Source of the DNA: an uncultured Erythrobacter sp. | GTDB taxonomy: Bacteria > Pseudomonadota > Alphaproteobacteria > Sphingomonadales > Sphingomonadaceae | Reading direction: 5' to 3' | Assembly (NCBI GenBank): GCA_947503275.1 | Contig: CANNCZ010000001.1 | Location: 744,001 to 808,000 of the forward strand | DNA: 64,000 nucleotides | Shown: piece by piece, positions 37,895 to 46,240 of the stretch | How the letters are laid out: every line of letters begins with the position of its first letter | Numbering within the stretch: position 1 is the stretch's first letter | The notes under the pieces: model-generated | What the model saw: the letters and a program-made list of their open reading frames with translations, nothing else | Told to the model about the DNA's origin: nothing | The model's database searches: none | Position numbers and translations under genes: made by a program

Positions 37895-38617
37895 ATGATT
37901 GACGGACAACCATTTAAACAACTTGGCGAACCGTCACGCGGCGGTATCGTTTGCGTGGCCGATCACGCGTCGAACTTTGTGCCAGACGACATCACTTTGG
38001 GCATCGCGCCGAGCCTTTTGGAGCAGCACGTCGCAATCGATATCGGCGTGAATGGCGTCGCCGCGCGGATGGCGCGCGAATACGGCATCCCGGCACATTT
38101 GGCACAGATCAGCCGTTTGGTGGTCGACCTCCACCGCGAAGAGGATCATCCAGCGGTTGTTCCGATGGAAAGCGATGGGCACCTAGTCCCCGGCAATATT
38201 GGCGCGGACACCGAAGAGCGGCTTTCCCGTTTCTATCGACCCTATCACGATGCAATGGCGGCTTGGCTCGATGCAGCGGCGCCCAAATTGATCCTGTCCT
38301 TGCACAGCTTTACGCCCAAACTCGCGACAAGTGATGAGGCGCGCCCTTGGGATGTTGCGCTGCTCTACAATCAAGATGACCGCGCGGCGCGCCATGCGAT
38401 CCGTCTGTTCAGCGAGCTGCGCCTGAATGTGGGCGAGAATGAGCCGTATTCGGGCAAGCAACTCAACGCGACCATGAACCGCCATGCAGAGGCGCAGGGG
38501 CGGTATTATTGCGCGATTGAGATACGGCAGGACCTGATCACCACGCGGGCACAGCAATCGCGCTGGGCCGCTATGGTTGCTGATGTCGCTGGAAGGGTTG
38601 CGCTGGCGCTCGACTAG
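37895..38617 (+). CDS. N-formylglutamate amidohydrolase
   Basis: The family hydrolyses N-formylglutamate to glutamate and formate at the end of one histidine degradation route. The zinc-binding and family motifs are CVADHASNFVP, HLAQISRLVVDLHREEDHP, FYRPYHDAM and LSLHSFTP. Length, 240 residues, fits. No other hut gene is seen nearby, so the physiological substrate may differ. It follows ispE by nine bases. Confidence 0.88.
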   Translation: MIDGQPFKQLGEPSRGGIVCVADHASNFVPDDITLGIAPSLLEQHVAIDIGVNGVAARMAREYGIPAHLAQISRLVVDLHREEDHPAVVPMESDGHLVPGNIGADTEERLSRFYRPYHDAMAAWLDAAAPKLILSLHSFTPKLATSDEARPWDVALLYNQDDRAARHAIRLFSELRLNVGENEPYSGKQLNATMNRHAEAQGRYYCAIEIRQDLITTRAQQSRWAAMVADVAGRVALALD

Positions 38618-38644
38618 AGGCAGTGCCTGTTTCGTAAATACGAA
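38618..38644. promoter_or_regulatory. two adjacent inverted repeats upstream of ilvD
   Basis: In the 42-base gap before ilvD lie AGGCA-G-TGCCT (38618-38628) and the perfect palindrome TTCGTA-AA-TACGAA (38631-38644). The second could be an operator; the first, followed by only TTT, is a poor terminator for the upstream gene. The ilvD ribosome binding site AGGA follows directly. Confidence 0.4.
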
Positions 38645-38659
38645 GCATCAGGAAACATT

Positions 38660-40375
38660 ATGGCTTTCGACAAGTCTAAACTGCCCAGCCGCCATGTCTC
38701 TGTCGGACCAGAGCGCGCACCGCACCGCTCCTATTACTACGCCATGGGCATGGATGAAGAAGAGATCGCGCGTCCATTCGTAGCGGTCGCCAGCGCGGGT
38801 AATGACAGTGCGCCGTGCAACACGACACTCGACCCGCAAGCGAACATTTGCCGCGAAGGCGTGATCGCTGGGGGAGGGACCCCGCGCCGTTTTAACACAA
38901 TCACCGTCACCGATGGCATCGCAATGGGGCATCAGGGCATGAAAAGCTCTCTGGTCAGCCGCGAAGTGATCGCTGACAGTGTTGAACTGTCCGTACGTGG
39001 TCATTGTTACGATGCGCTGGTTGGGTTCGCCGGGTGCGATAAGAGCCTGCCGGGTATGATGATGGCGATGCTGCGGCTGAATGTGCCCAGTATCTTTGTT
39101 TATGGTGGTTCGATCCTGCCAGGTACGCATCACGGCAAGGACGTAACCGTCGTCGATGTGTTCGAGGCCGTCGGTCAGCACGCGGCGGGCAATTGTCCAC
39201 TGCAAGAGCTCATTGCGCTCGAAAAAGTCGCCTGTCCCGGCCACGGTGCATGCGGTGGTCAGTTTACAGCGAACACCATGGCATGCGTGGGTGAGGCGAT
39301 TGGATTGTCGCTTCCAAACAGCAATATGGCACCGGCTCCTTACACATCACGTGAAGAGATTGCGCGTGCCGCTGGCGAGCAGGTTATGGTCCTTTTGGAG
39401 CGCAATTTGCGTCCGCGTGACATCTGCACCCGCGCGGCGTTTGAGAATGCGGCACGAGTGGTTGCAGCGACCGGAGGATCGACCAATGCGGCGCTCCACC
39501 TGCCAGCTATGGCGAGCGAGTGCGGAATTGAATTTGATCTGTTCGATGTCGCCGAAATCTTCAAATCCACGCCTTATATCGCCGACCTGAAGCCCGGCGG
39601 GAAGTACGTGGCGAAGGACATGCACGAGGCTGGCGGCGTCTATATGGGCATGAGGGCGCTGCTGGATGGCGGTTTCCTCGATCCCAATCCTATCACCGTT
39701 ACGGGCAAAACGCTGGGTGAAAACATCGAAGAGATCACGTGGAACCCCGATCAAAAGGTCTTTTATGACGTCAAAACGCCGATCACTCCCACTGGCGGCG
39801 TTGTGGGCCTAAAGGGCTCGCTCGCGCCTGAAGGGGCAATTGTGAAAGTTGCCGGGATGGAGCGCCTGCAATTCTCTGGCCCCGCACAGGTTTTCGAATG
39901 TGAAGAAGACGCCTTTGCTGCGGTTGAAGCGCGCGAGATCAAAGAAGGCAGCGTTGTCGTCATCCGATACGAAGGGCCAAAGGGTGGCCCCGGTATGCGC
40001 GAGATGCTTTCAACAACGGCTGCGCTGTATGGTCAGGGTATGGGCGAAAAAGTCGCTCTTATCACTGATGGCCGGTTCTCGGGTGCAACGCGGGGTTTCT
40101 GTATCGGCCATGTGGGGCCTGAGGCAGCTGAATGCGGCCCAATTGCTCTCGTCGAGGACGGTGATATCATCAGCATCGACGCGGAGGTCGGAACCATTGA
40201 TCTGGACGTTGACGAGGCCGTTCTGGCAGACCGCCGCAAAGCTTGGACTGCGCGCACCAATGACTACCAATCGGGCGCTTTGTGGCGGTATTCACAGACG
40301 GTTGGTTCAGCTCGCAAAGGTGCGCTTACGCATCCCGGAGCAAAGGCGGAAACACATGTTTTTGCGGATATTTAG
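38660..40375 (+). CDS. ilvD: dihydroxy-acid dehydratase
   Basis: IlvD dehydrates 2,3-dihydroxy acids to 2-oxo acids in valine, leucine and isoleucine synthesis and carries an Fe-S cluster. Family blocks seen include [23 protein letters not shown], the Cys-containing [28 protein letters not shown] and [11 protein letters not shown]. The 571-residue length fits the shorter [2Fe-2S] type found in many bacteria. The next gene begins 20 bases before its stop. Confidence 0.96.
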   Translation: MAFDKSKLPSRHVSVGPERAPHRSYYYAMGMDEEEIARPFVAVASAGNDSAPCNTTLDPQANICREGVIAGGGTPRRFNTITVTDGIAMGHQGMKSSLVSREVIADSVELSVRGHCYDALVGFAGCDKSLPGMMMAMLRLNVPSIFVYGGSILPGTHHGKDVTVVDVFEAVGQHAAGNCPLQELIALEKVACPGHGACGGQFTANTMACVGEAIGLSLPNSNMAPAPYTSREEIARAAGEQVMVLLERNLRPRDICTRAAFENAARVVAATGGSTNAALHLPAMASECGIEFDLFDVAEIFKSTPYIADLKPGGKYVAKDMHEAGGVYMGMRALLDGGFLDPNPITVTGKTLGENIEEITWNPDQKVFYDVKTPITPTGGVVGLKGSLAPEGAIVKVAGMERLQFSGPAQVFECEEDAFAAVEAREIKEGSVVVIRYEGPKGGPGMREMLSTTAALYGQGMGEKVALITDGRFSGATRGFCIGHVGPEAAECGPIALVEDGDIISIDAEVGTIDLDVDEAVLADRRKAWTARTNDYQSGALWRYSQTVGSARKGALTHPGAKAETHVFADI

Positions 40376-40721
40376 CACTGGACTGCTCGCGGCCACACTC
40401 ATCAGCTGTGGTGGCGAAACAGCCACGCCAGAGCCAGAGGGTGACAGCGTAGACTGCGCGATCGGACCGGGGTCGGACTTCTCCAACGTGTGCACGCTTG
40501 AAGTGACTGCACCCGGCGCATTCGTAATCCACCATCCCGATGGCGGTTTCCGCCGCTTTGTTCTCAGCGAAGACGAGACGGCCACGCTTTCTGTAGCGGA
40601 TGGAGCAGAACCCATTGTCAGCGAGACGTTTGACGAGGGCACGCAGATCATTGAATTCGACCTCGAAGTCGACCGCTATCGCCTTGATATGGGGCTTGTT
40701 ACGCCCGCCTCGGATGAATAG
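40356..40721 (+). CDS. small lipoprotein of unknown function
   Basis: ATG 40356, preceded by GGAGCAAAGGCGGA, opens a lipoprotein signal [20 protein letters not shown] with its lipobox Cys. The mature part of about 100 residues is acidic, contains two further cysteines (VDCAIG, NVCTLEV) likely to form a disulfide, and beta-rich sequence such as [13 protein letters not shown]. No family is recognised. It overlaps ilvD by 20 bases and the following gene by eight. Confidence 0.75.
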   Translation: MFLRIFSTGLLAATLISCGGETATPEPEGDSVDCAIGPGSDFSNVCTLEVTAPGAFVIHHPDGGFRRFVLSEDETATLSVADGAEPIVSETFDEGTQIIEFDLEVDRYRLDMGLVTPASDE

Positions 40722-42099
40722 CGCACAAATCCTGACAGCCGACCAGATGCGCGCTGCGGAGCAGGCGCTGTTTGACACGGGGATCAGTCAATTTGAGCTG
40801 ATGCAGACCGCTGCGAGAGGGGCTGCGGAGTGGATCCGGCGCATTGCTGCTGGGCGTTCTGTCACGGTGCTGTGCGGGCCGGGCAATAATGGCGGCGATG
40901 GATATGTGATCGCGCATCTTTTGCAGCAGGCCGGCAATCCGGTTCAGCTCGTTGCTCCTATCCCACCAAAAACTGAAACGGCTCAGCAAGCATGTGAGCT
41001 ATGGGCATCAGAAATCCTGACATCAGGTGGCGAGGTCACAGGTGAGGTGTTGGTCGATTGCCTGTTCGGTTCAGGTTTGTCGCGTCCGCTAAGCGGTGAA
41101 CACGCCTTGCTGCTGCGCGATCTTGCCGCGCGCCACAGCTTGACGATTGCGATTGATGTTCCCTCTGGCATTGCCAGCGACAGCGGTACAGCGCTGAACG
41201 ACCGCCTGCCCAGCTTTGACGCAACACTGGCATTGGGAGCGTGGAAGTTTGCGCATTGGGCCGTACCGGGCCGCTTGCACATGGGCGCGAGGCGGCTTGT
41301 GCCGATTGGGGTGCCCGCGGTTGAGGGTGCGGCGCAATTGGTCACACGGCCTGAGCTCAGCGCGCCTCCTGCCGATGCTCACAAATACACGCGCGGTCTC
41401 GCGGCGATTGTGGGCGGAGATATGCCGGGCGCTGCATTGCTAGCCGCTCAGGCTGCGGCTCGGTCGGGCGCCGGTTATGTGAAACTCATCAGGCACGAAT
41501 GCGAAGGCGCGCCTGCAGATTTGGTGATCGATCCGTCGCCTCTCAAGGTAGCGGGGGCTGATGAGCGTATACGCGCTATGTTGATTGGACCGGGGTTGGG
41601 GCGGCACGATGGCGCAATAAAGGCGCTGGAGACGGTTCTGAGCCAAGGACACCGTCTGGTCCTCGATGCTGATGCGCTGGTCGTCTTAAAGCCGCATATG
41701 CTGAACGAGAATGCGATCCTTGCCACGCCGCATGGCGGGGAATTGGAGCACCTATGCCGCAGTTTCTCGATTGTTGCTGAAGGCCGCTTGGCACGGGCGC
41801 AAACACTCGCCTCGGTTAGCGGCATGGTGATCTGCGCAAAGGGCCCAGATACAATGATCGCTGCTCCCGATGGTCGCCTTGCGATAGCTCCGCCAGCGTC
41901 AAGCTGGTTGTCAGTCGCTGGCAGCGGCGATGTCCTTGCTGGCATCGCGGTTAGCAGAATGGCGACCGGATGCGATCCGTTTGAGGCGGCTTGCGAAGCA
42001 GTTTGGCTGCATGGCGAGGCTGCGCGGATTTGCGGGCCAGCCTTCACGCCGAGCGATCTGGCACATGCCGTAACACCGGCAATAGGGCGGTGCCTGTGA
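40714..42099 (+). CDS. nnr: bifunctional NAD(P)H-hydrate epimerase / ADP-dependent dehydratase
   Basis: This enzyme repairs hydrated NADH and NADPH. The N-terminal YjeF_N epimerase domain (about 1-210) has LTADQMRAAEQ and CGPGNNGGDGYV; the C-terminal ribokinase-like dehydratase domain (about 220-455) has DADALVVLKP, TPHGGELEHL, AKGPDTMIAAPDG and the catalytic VAGSGDVLAGI. Length, 461 residues, is normal. ATG 40714 overlaps the upstream lipoprotein stop and its own stop overlaps the following methyltransferase start. Confidence 0.95.
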   Translation: MNSAQILTADQMRAAEQALFDTGISQFELMQTAARGAAEWIRRIAAGRSVTVLCGPGNNGGDGYVIAHLLQQAGNPVQLVAPIPPKTETAQQACELWASEILTSGGEVTGEVLVDCLFGSGLSRPLSGEHALLLRDLAARHSLTIAIDVPSGIASDSGTALNDRLPSFDATLALGAWKFAHWAVPGRLHMGARRLVPIGVPAVEGAAQLVTRPELSAPPADAHKYTRGLAAIVGGDMPGAALLAAQAAARSGAGYVKLIRHECEGAPADLVIDPSPLKVAGADERIRAMLIGPGLGRHDGAIKALETVLSQGHRLVLDADALVVLKPHMLNENAILATPHGGELEHLCRSFSIVAEGRLARAQTLASVSGMVICAKGPDTMIAAPDGRLAIAPPASSWLSVAGSGDVLAGIAVSRMATGCDPFEAACEAVWLHGEAARICGPAFTPSDLAHAVTPAIGRCL

Positions 42100-43304
42100 G
42101 TGACACATCGGAGATCGTCGGCCTCGCAGCCAAAGGCGACGGGATTGCCGCAGACGGCAAACACGTACGGCGCAGTGTTCCTGGTGACCGAGTATCACCA
42201 GATGGCGAAATCATACGCGGGCCGCATCATATGGACCCTGCATGCCAGCACTTTGACAAGTGCGGTGGATGTCAGCTGCAACACGCAGACGATACGGTGC
42301 TCGCAGACTTCGTCCGGGACAGGGTCGTGAACGCGGCCAAGGGGCAGGGAATTGAGATTGGTGAAGTGCTCGATCAGCATCTCTCACCGCCGAAGTCACG
42401 CCGCCGGGCCACGCTTCACGCAATGCGTATGCGAGGCGGCGCTGTGTTGGGTTATCGGGAGGCTGGATCACACCGCGTCGTCGACCTTGCCGAATGCCCC
42501 GTGCTGGTTCCCCAACTGACTCAACTCATCGCTCCATTGCGCGCCTTCGTTGCAAAATATGGCCCGCGGGCGAATGTCGATATCGCTCTATCGTTGTGCG
42601 ATCAGGGGGTTGATCTGGGCCTGACCAATTTCCCGCTCGAAGGGTTGGAGCCAACAGAAGCGGCACTGGATTTCGCGCGAGAATATGCACTGGCGCGGCT
42701 CTCTATCGATCAAGGTTATGGCGCTGAGACGGTGTGGGAGCCTGAACCTGCAACGATCACGCTTTCAGGACAGCCTGTCGCGATGCCAGCCGGTGCATTC
42801 TTGCAAGCCACCAGCGATGCTCAGGAGCGGTTGGTCGGTGATGCGAAAGAGTGGCTTGGCGAAGCGCGATTGATAGCCGATCTCTTCTCTGGATTAGGGA
42901 CCTTTGCTTTTGGGCTGTCTACAGACGGTCCGCATGGGCGAAAGGTGCTGGCAGCGGAAGCAGATCAGGCGGCGCATTTGGCGTGCAAGTCCGCTGCGTC
43001 TTTCACCGGTGGTCGTGTTCTGGCCATGCACCGAGATCTTTTTCGCAACCCGCTTACGGCGGTTGAATTGAGCCGTTTCGATGCTGTCTTGCTCGACCCG
43101 CCAAGGGCCGGTGCCCGCTCTCAAGTCGCGCAAATCGCCGAAAGTGAACTGGCGCGCTGCGTTTATGTCAGCTGCAATCCATCAAGCTGGGCTCGCGATG
43201 CGGCAATGCTGAGTGAGGGGGGCTTCAAACTCTCGACGGTGAGGCCCGTCGGGCAATTCCGCTGGTCAAACCACGTGGAGTTGGTGAGTTTGTTTGAGCG
43301 CTAA
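42096..43304 (+). CDS. RumA/TrmA family class I SAM-dependent RNA methyltransferase
   Basis: The family makes 5-methyluridine in rRNA or tRNA. The Fe-S cysteines lie in CQHFDKCGGCQLQH (about residue 52-65); the methyltransferase part has DLFSGLGTFAF, LDPPRAGARSQ and the catalytic-Cys motif VYVSCNPSSWARD. The N-terminal TRAM domain is short. GTG 42096 overlaps the upstream stop (GTGA) and opens MSDTSEIVGLAAKGDG. Whether the target is 23S rRNA, as for RlmD, cannot be told. Its stop overlaps the stop of the convergent hydrolase gene by four bases. Confidence 0.9.
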   Translation: MSDTSEIVGLAAKGDGIAADGKHVRRSVPGDRVSPDGEIIRGPHHMDPACQHFDKCGGCQLQHADDTVLADFVRDRVVNAAKGQGIEIGEVLDQHLSPPKSRRRATLHAMRMRGGAVLGYREAGSHRVVDLAECPVLVPQLTQLIAPLRAFVAKYGPRANVDIALSLCDQGVDLGLTNFPLEGLEPTEAALDFAREYALARLSIDQGYGAETVWEPEPATITLSGQPVAMPAGAFLQATSDAQERLVGDAKEWLGEARLIADLFSGLGTFAFGLSTDGPHGRKVLAAEADQAAHLACKSAASFTGGRVLAMHRDLFRNPLTAVELSRFDAVLLDPPRAGARSQVAQIAESELARCVYVSCNPSSWARDAAMLSEGGFKLSTVRPVGQFRWSNHVELVSLFER

Positions 43305-44092
43305 GCGCGCAAAGCCGCGAGGATCTGCGCTTCAAGCCATTGTCGGTGATCGGGTTCGACATAGGCATGTCCCGCACCCTCGCAGTGATTGATCCTGCCA
43401 TCTTTTGCGTCCCAAGCGCTGGCGAAAAGCTGCGCGGTTCGGTCTTTGCTGGCCAGTAGGATGCGGACTTTCCCTTCGAATGCATCAAGCCCTTCGCGCA
43501 TTTCTTGCGCGAGGTTTGATGCGGATGGCGAATGGCGAAACGAGGAAGCGATACCTTGAGCCAGCTTCCTGAGATCAACCCCGCCACGCATCAATCGCGC
43601 TATCTCGCTCGGGTTCTTGAGTTTTTCGGCATAGCGTGCGCGCACCGATCCCGGATCGTGAGCTGGCTGGCTTTCGTTCTCACTCTCATCCTGATCCAGG
43701 GTCCATGGGTTCGATAGGATCAACCCTTCAAAACCAGTGCCCTTTTGCAGCATCAACGCGGAGGCCGCGTCGCAATTTCCAAAGCCAAAGACGCGCTCAA
43801 CCTGTGGAGCCATCGCGCGAAATGCCTCAAGGCTGGCGCGAATATCGCCCGCGCTTGATCTAAAACCGCGATTTTCGCCTTGGCTGTCGCCGATGCCGCG
43901 CCGGTCAAAGCGAAAGACAGGAAAGCCCGCTTTCGCGATCTTTTCGGCCAAATGCGATTGACCTGAAAACGCGCCCGAACGCACTTCATTGCCACCACTG
44001 ACCAGCAACAATCCGGTCACGCCCGGCGCTGTATCGAGTGTGCCCGCAAGTTTCAGACTACCGCAGCCGAATTCGAGATGGAGGCGGCTCAT
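43301..44092 (-). CDS. exosortase A system-associated hydrolase 1
   Basis: An alpha/beta hydrolase of the group called hydrolase 1 in XrtA loci (TIGR03100 family, from memory). The oxyanion part is VSGGNEVRSGAFSGQ, the strand FPVFRFDRRGIGDS is typical, and the nucleophile elbow GNCDAAS has Cys in place of Ser. Possible Asp and His partners are in SKDRTAQ and GAGHAYVEP. The reaction is unknown. It is the last gene of the leftward arm of the locus and overlaps hydrolase 2 by four bases. Confidence 0.88.
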   Translation of the reverse strand: MSRLHLEFGCGSLKLAGTLDTAPGVTGLLLVSGGNEVRSGAFSGQSHLAEKIAKAGFPVFRFDRRGIGDSQGENRGFRSSAGDIRASLEAFRAMAPQVERVFGFGNCDAASALMLQKGTGFEGLILSNPWTLDQDESENESQPAHDPGSVRARYAEKLKNPSEIARLMRGGVDLRKLAQGIASSFRHSPSASNLAQEMREGLDAFEGKVRILLASKDRTAQLFASAWDAKDGRINHCEGAGHAYVEPDHRQWLEAQILAALRA

Positions 44093-44775
44093 TCGGCCTG
44101 CCCAACTGCACCAGCGGTAATGATTGAAGCGAGCGCTTCGGCTTGCGCTGCGTCGTGATCAGGTTCCGCGCGCAACCACAATCCGGCACCGGCAATATCG
44201 TTCTGAGCGATCGGCGTCAGGGAAGAGGCCGTGATTGATTCCGCCGCCTCAAACTCCCGAAACATCGCTGCGCCAATTGTCCAACCGGCCAGCGTCAATC
44301 CCTCGCTGCGGCCGATCTCCATCAATTGCTCAGACCGTTCCTCCCGCCCGGCTTCGCGTGAGGCGATGGTGCGCGCACGGATCATACCGCGTAGCAACTT
44401 TGCACCCGATTGCGCCGCATATGACCAACCTGAAATGTGAGATGGAGCGAGCAAAACGCCCGCGCGCACGGCGAAGACATGGGTTGCCTTGACGTGGTCC
44501 GCCGCTGCCACGACGGCTGCTCTCCATCTTCCAAGGGTCTGATCGTTAAGAGGTGCGAGGCTCTCATTGCATCCCGGCAAATCCGGCAGAAAACAATCAA
44601 CCCCGGCACCGTCCAGCTGGCGCATCATCTGTATCGTCAGGCGTCGCAGCTTGTTCGCTTCATCAAATAGGGCAGGCAGGACCAACACCCGCAGATCGCG
44701 CCCTTCATCGAACGAGACGAGCAGCTCCTCACTGCTCTTGCCTTCGCTCAAAGGCGCCTGCCATGTTGCGATCAT
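44089..44775 (-). CDS. exosortase A system-associated hydrolase 2-like protein
   Basis: The N-terminal half follows the hydrolase 2 pattern of XrtA loci: VLVLPALFDEANKLRR and VDCFLPDLPGCNES. The place of the nucleophile elbow reads AVRAGVLL, without Ser, Cys or Asp, so the protein may be non-catalytic and act as a partner of hydrolase 1. Length, 228 residues, is a little short. It lies between the hydrolase 1 gene (overlap) and the acyl carrier protein gene (17-base gap). Confidence 0.75.
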   Translation of the reverse strand: MIATWQAPLSEGKSSEELLVSFDEGRDLRVLVLPALFDEANKLRRLTIQMMRQLDGAGVDCFLPDLPGCNESLAPLNDQTLGRWRAAVVAAADHVKATHVFAVRAGVLLAPSHISGWSYAAQSGAKLLRGMIRARTIASREAGREERSEQLMEIGRSEGLTLAGWTIGAAMFREFEAAESITASSLTPIAQNDIAGAGLWLRAEPDHDAAQAEALASIITAGAVGQAE

Positions 44776-44792
44776 ACGCTCAGCGTTCCCAC

Positions 44793-45143
44793 TCAGATTT
44801 CGCTGAGCTTGCTTTCTGCAAAAGTGAGTAAACCACCATAAGTTTCAAGCATTTCGCCATCGACGTCATCATCTTCGATCACGATATCGAGACGGTCTTC
44901 CATCTCAGTAAGCAGGCCTGCAACGGCCATGGAATCGAGCTCAGGCAAATGCCCGAACAACCCGCTATCATCGTCCAGCGCATCAGCTTGATCAGCATCA
45001 ATGCCGAGCACATCGGCGATAATCGACTTGAGCTCGGCATCGAGCGCAGCGCGGCTCATTGGCAGGCCAGGGCCGTCTTCTGTGGTGGCCGCATCATCCC
45101 CGGTCCCCTGAGGGGCGGATTCCGCGCTCGGTTGGGTGCTCAT
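44793..45143 (-). CDS. acyl carrier protein of the exosortase A locus
   Basis: The C-terminal 85 residues are an acyl carrier domain with the phosphopantetheine attachment serine in ELDSMAVAGLL (about residue 77) and acidic helices. An N-terminal tail of about 35 residues is acidic and low in complexity. Stand-alone carriers of this type are usual in XrtA loci and probably hold an intermediate made by the nearby AMP-forming ligase. Neighbours are hydrolase 2 and the GNAT/FemAB-like gene in the same direction. Confidence 0.88.
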   Translation of the reverse strand: MSTQPSAESAPQGTGDDAATTEDGPGLPMSRAALDAELKSIIADVLGIDADQADALDDDSGLFGHLPELDSMAVAGLLTEMEDRLDIVIEDDDVDGEMLETYGGLLTFAESKLSEI

Positions 45144-45187
45144 TTCACAAAGATCCCTCTTACGGCAAATCTGTTAGACGCGCGCCC

Positions 45188-46213
45188 TTACCGGCGTGGA
45201 GGGGTTGGTGCAAGTTCGGGAACCGATGGCTCCCGCAATCGACCCAGTGTGAGACGTGCCAAATTGGCCCATCCGCGCGGTGACGACATATCGATGCAGT
45301 CGATGCGATAGCGGGGGCGAACGGCATTCATCCAGTCGGCCTTGTACGATTGATCGCCGGTGCCAAAATCGACCAGCTCGACGTGGTCTTTGTCGATTAC
45401 GTGTTCAAAAAGCGCCGCCGAAAGCGTGGTGCCGGCTGACAGGCGGCTTGCGCTTTCGAGATAGGCGAGCTTGTGAATGAATGCGGTGCCGTTCTCTACA
45501 GTCCAACATTGGGCGGCAACCGGCTTCCCATCGTGCCATGCCATACCGAATCGCAGACGTCCTGCATCCCCCTCGGCACGAGCAAATGCTCGCAGCATCG
45601 CGGGATGATCCTCCTGCGGTTTCCAGCTGGCGTTGTAGATGGCCTCGTAATCGTCCCACAGAGCGTCATCAAAGCGGGTGAGAACCTGTGCCTCAACCTT
45701 CTTCGCTTTACGCTTTAGGGTTGTTCGCAGAGGACCAGGGCGCGCCTCCCAATATTCTGCAAAGGTCGAACCACGAACATACAGAACGTGGTTGGTGTCG
45801 CATTGTGTGACCTCGACCCGCCAACCGGCTTTGGCAAACGCATCCGATAAACGGGTCGCGGAACCATCCTCATCGGGTACAGGCTCAAGTGTGACACGAG
45901 TTCCACGCGATTTCAGTTGGCGTGCGATTTCTATCAGCAAACGGTCGCCTTGCGTCCCCTCCGGGGCAAGCTGACGCCATGTGAAGCTGTACCAATTGCG
46001 CAGAGGGACGATTGCGCCACCCGTTTGCGTTAGTGCGAGAGCTGCGTTGGCATCATCGTCACTGGCAATGGCGATCAAGGGCGTAAGGCCTGTCTCTGCC
46101 ACCAGTGCATACCAATCCGCGCGATCAAACGGCGATGCGGCAGGCGCGGCAGATCCGCTTGCAAACAGGTCTTGCAAGACGTTAACCCTGTCGTGATACC
46201 GCGCTTCGATCAC
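45188..46213 (-). CDS. GNAT/FemAB-like acyltransferase of the exosortase A locus
   Basis: The 341-residue protein has a two-part GNAT arrangement, with RTTLKRKAKKV, YEAIYNASWKPQED, WHDGKPVAAQCW, FIHKLAYLES and the terminal VDFGTGDQSYKADW, as in BioF2-like FemAB transferases. Such enzymes transfer acyl or aminoacyl groups to amines. The start is uncertain: GTG 46213 with GGAG 11 bases upstream is preferred, TTG 46177 is the alternative; an in-frame codon at 46372 would lie inside the divergent ligase gene. It heads the leftward arm. Confidence 0.8.
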   Translation of the reverse strand: MIEARYHDRVNVLQDLFASGSAAPAASPFDRADWYALVAETGLTPLIAIASDDDANAALALTQTGGAIVPLRNWYSFTWRQLAPEGTQGDRLLIEIARQLKSRGTRVTLEPVPDEDGSATRLSDAFAKAGWRVEVTQCDTNHVLYVRGSTFAEYWEARPGPLRTTLKRKAKKVEAQVLTRFDDALWDDYEAIYNASWKPQEDHPAMLRAFARAEGDAGRLRFGMAWHDGKPVAAQCWTVENGTAFIHKLAYLESASRLSAGTTLSAALFEHVIDKDHVELVDFGTGDQSYKADWMNAVRPRYRIDCIDMSSPRGWANLARLTLGRLREPSVPELAPTPPRR

Positions 46214-46240
46214 TTGCGAATTTGCTCCATTAGGAACCTG
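46214..46240. promoter_or_regulatory. divergent start region of the two arms of the exosortase A locus
   Basis: Only 27 bases separate the likely GTG start of the leftward GNAT-like gene from the ATG of the rightward ligase gene. No complete promoter fits in, so promoters must lie inside the opposite coding sequences or the leftward start is further in. The region is fairly A+T-rich and contains CTCCAT-TAGGAAC with both ribosome binding sites. Confidence 0.4.
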
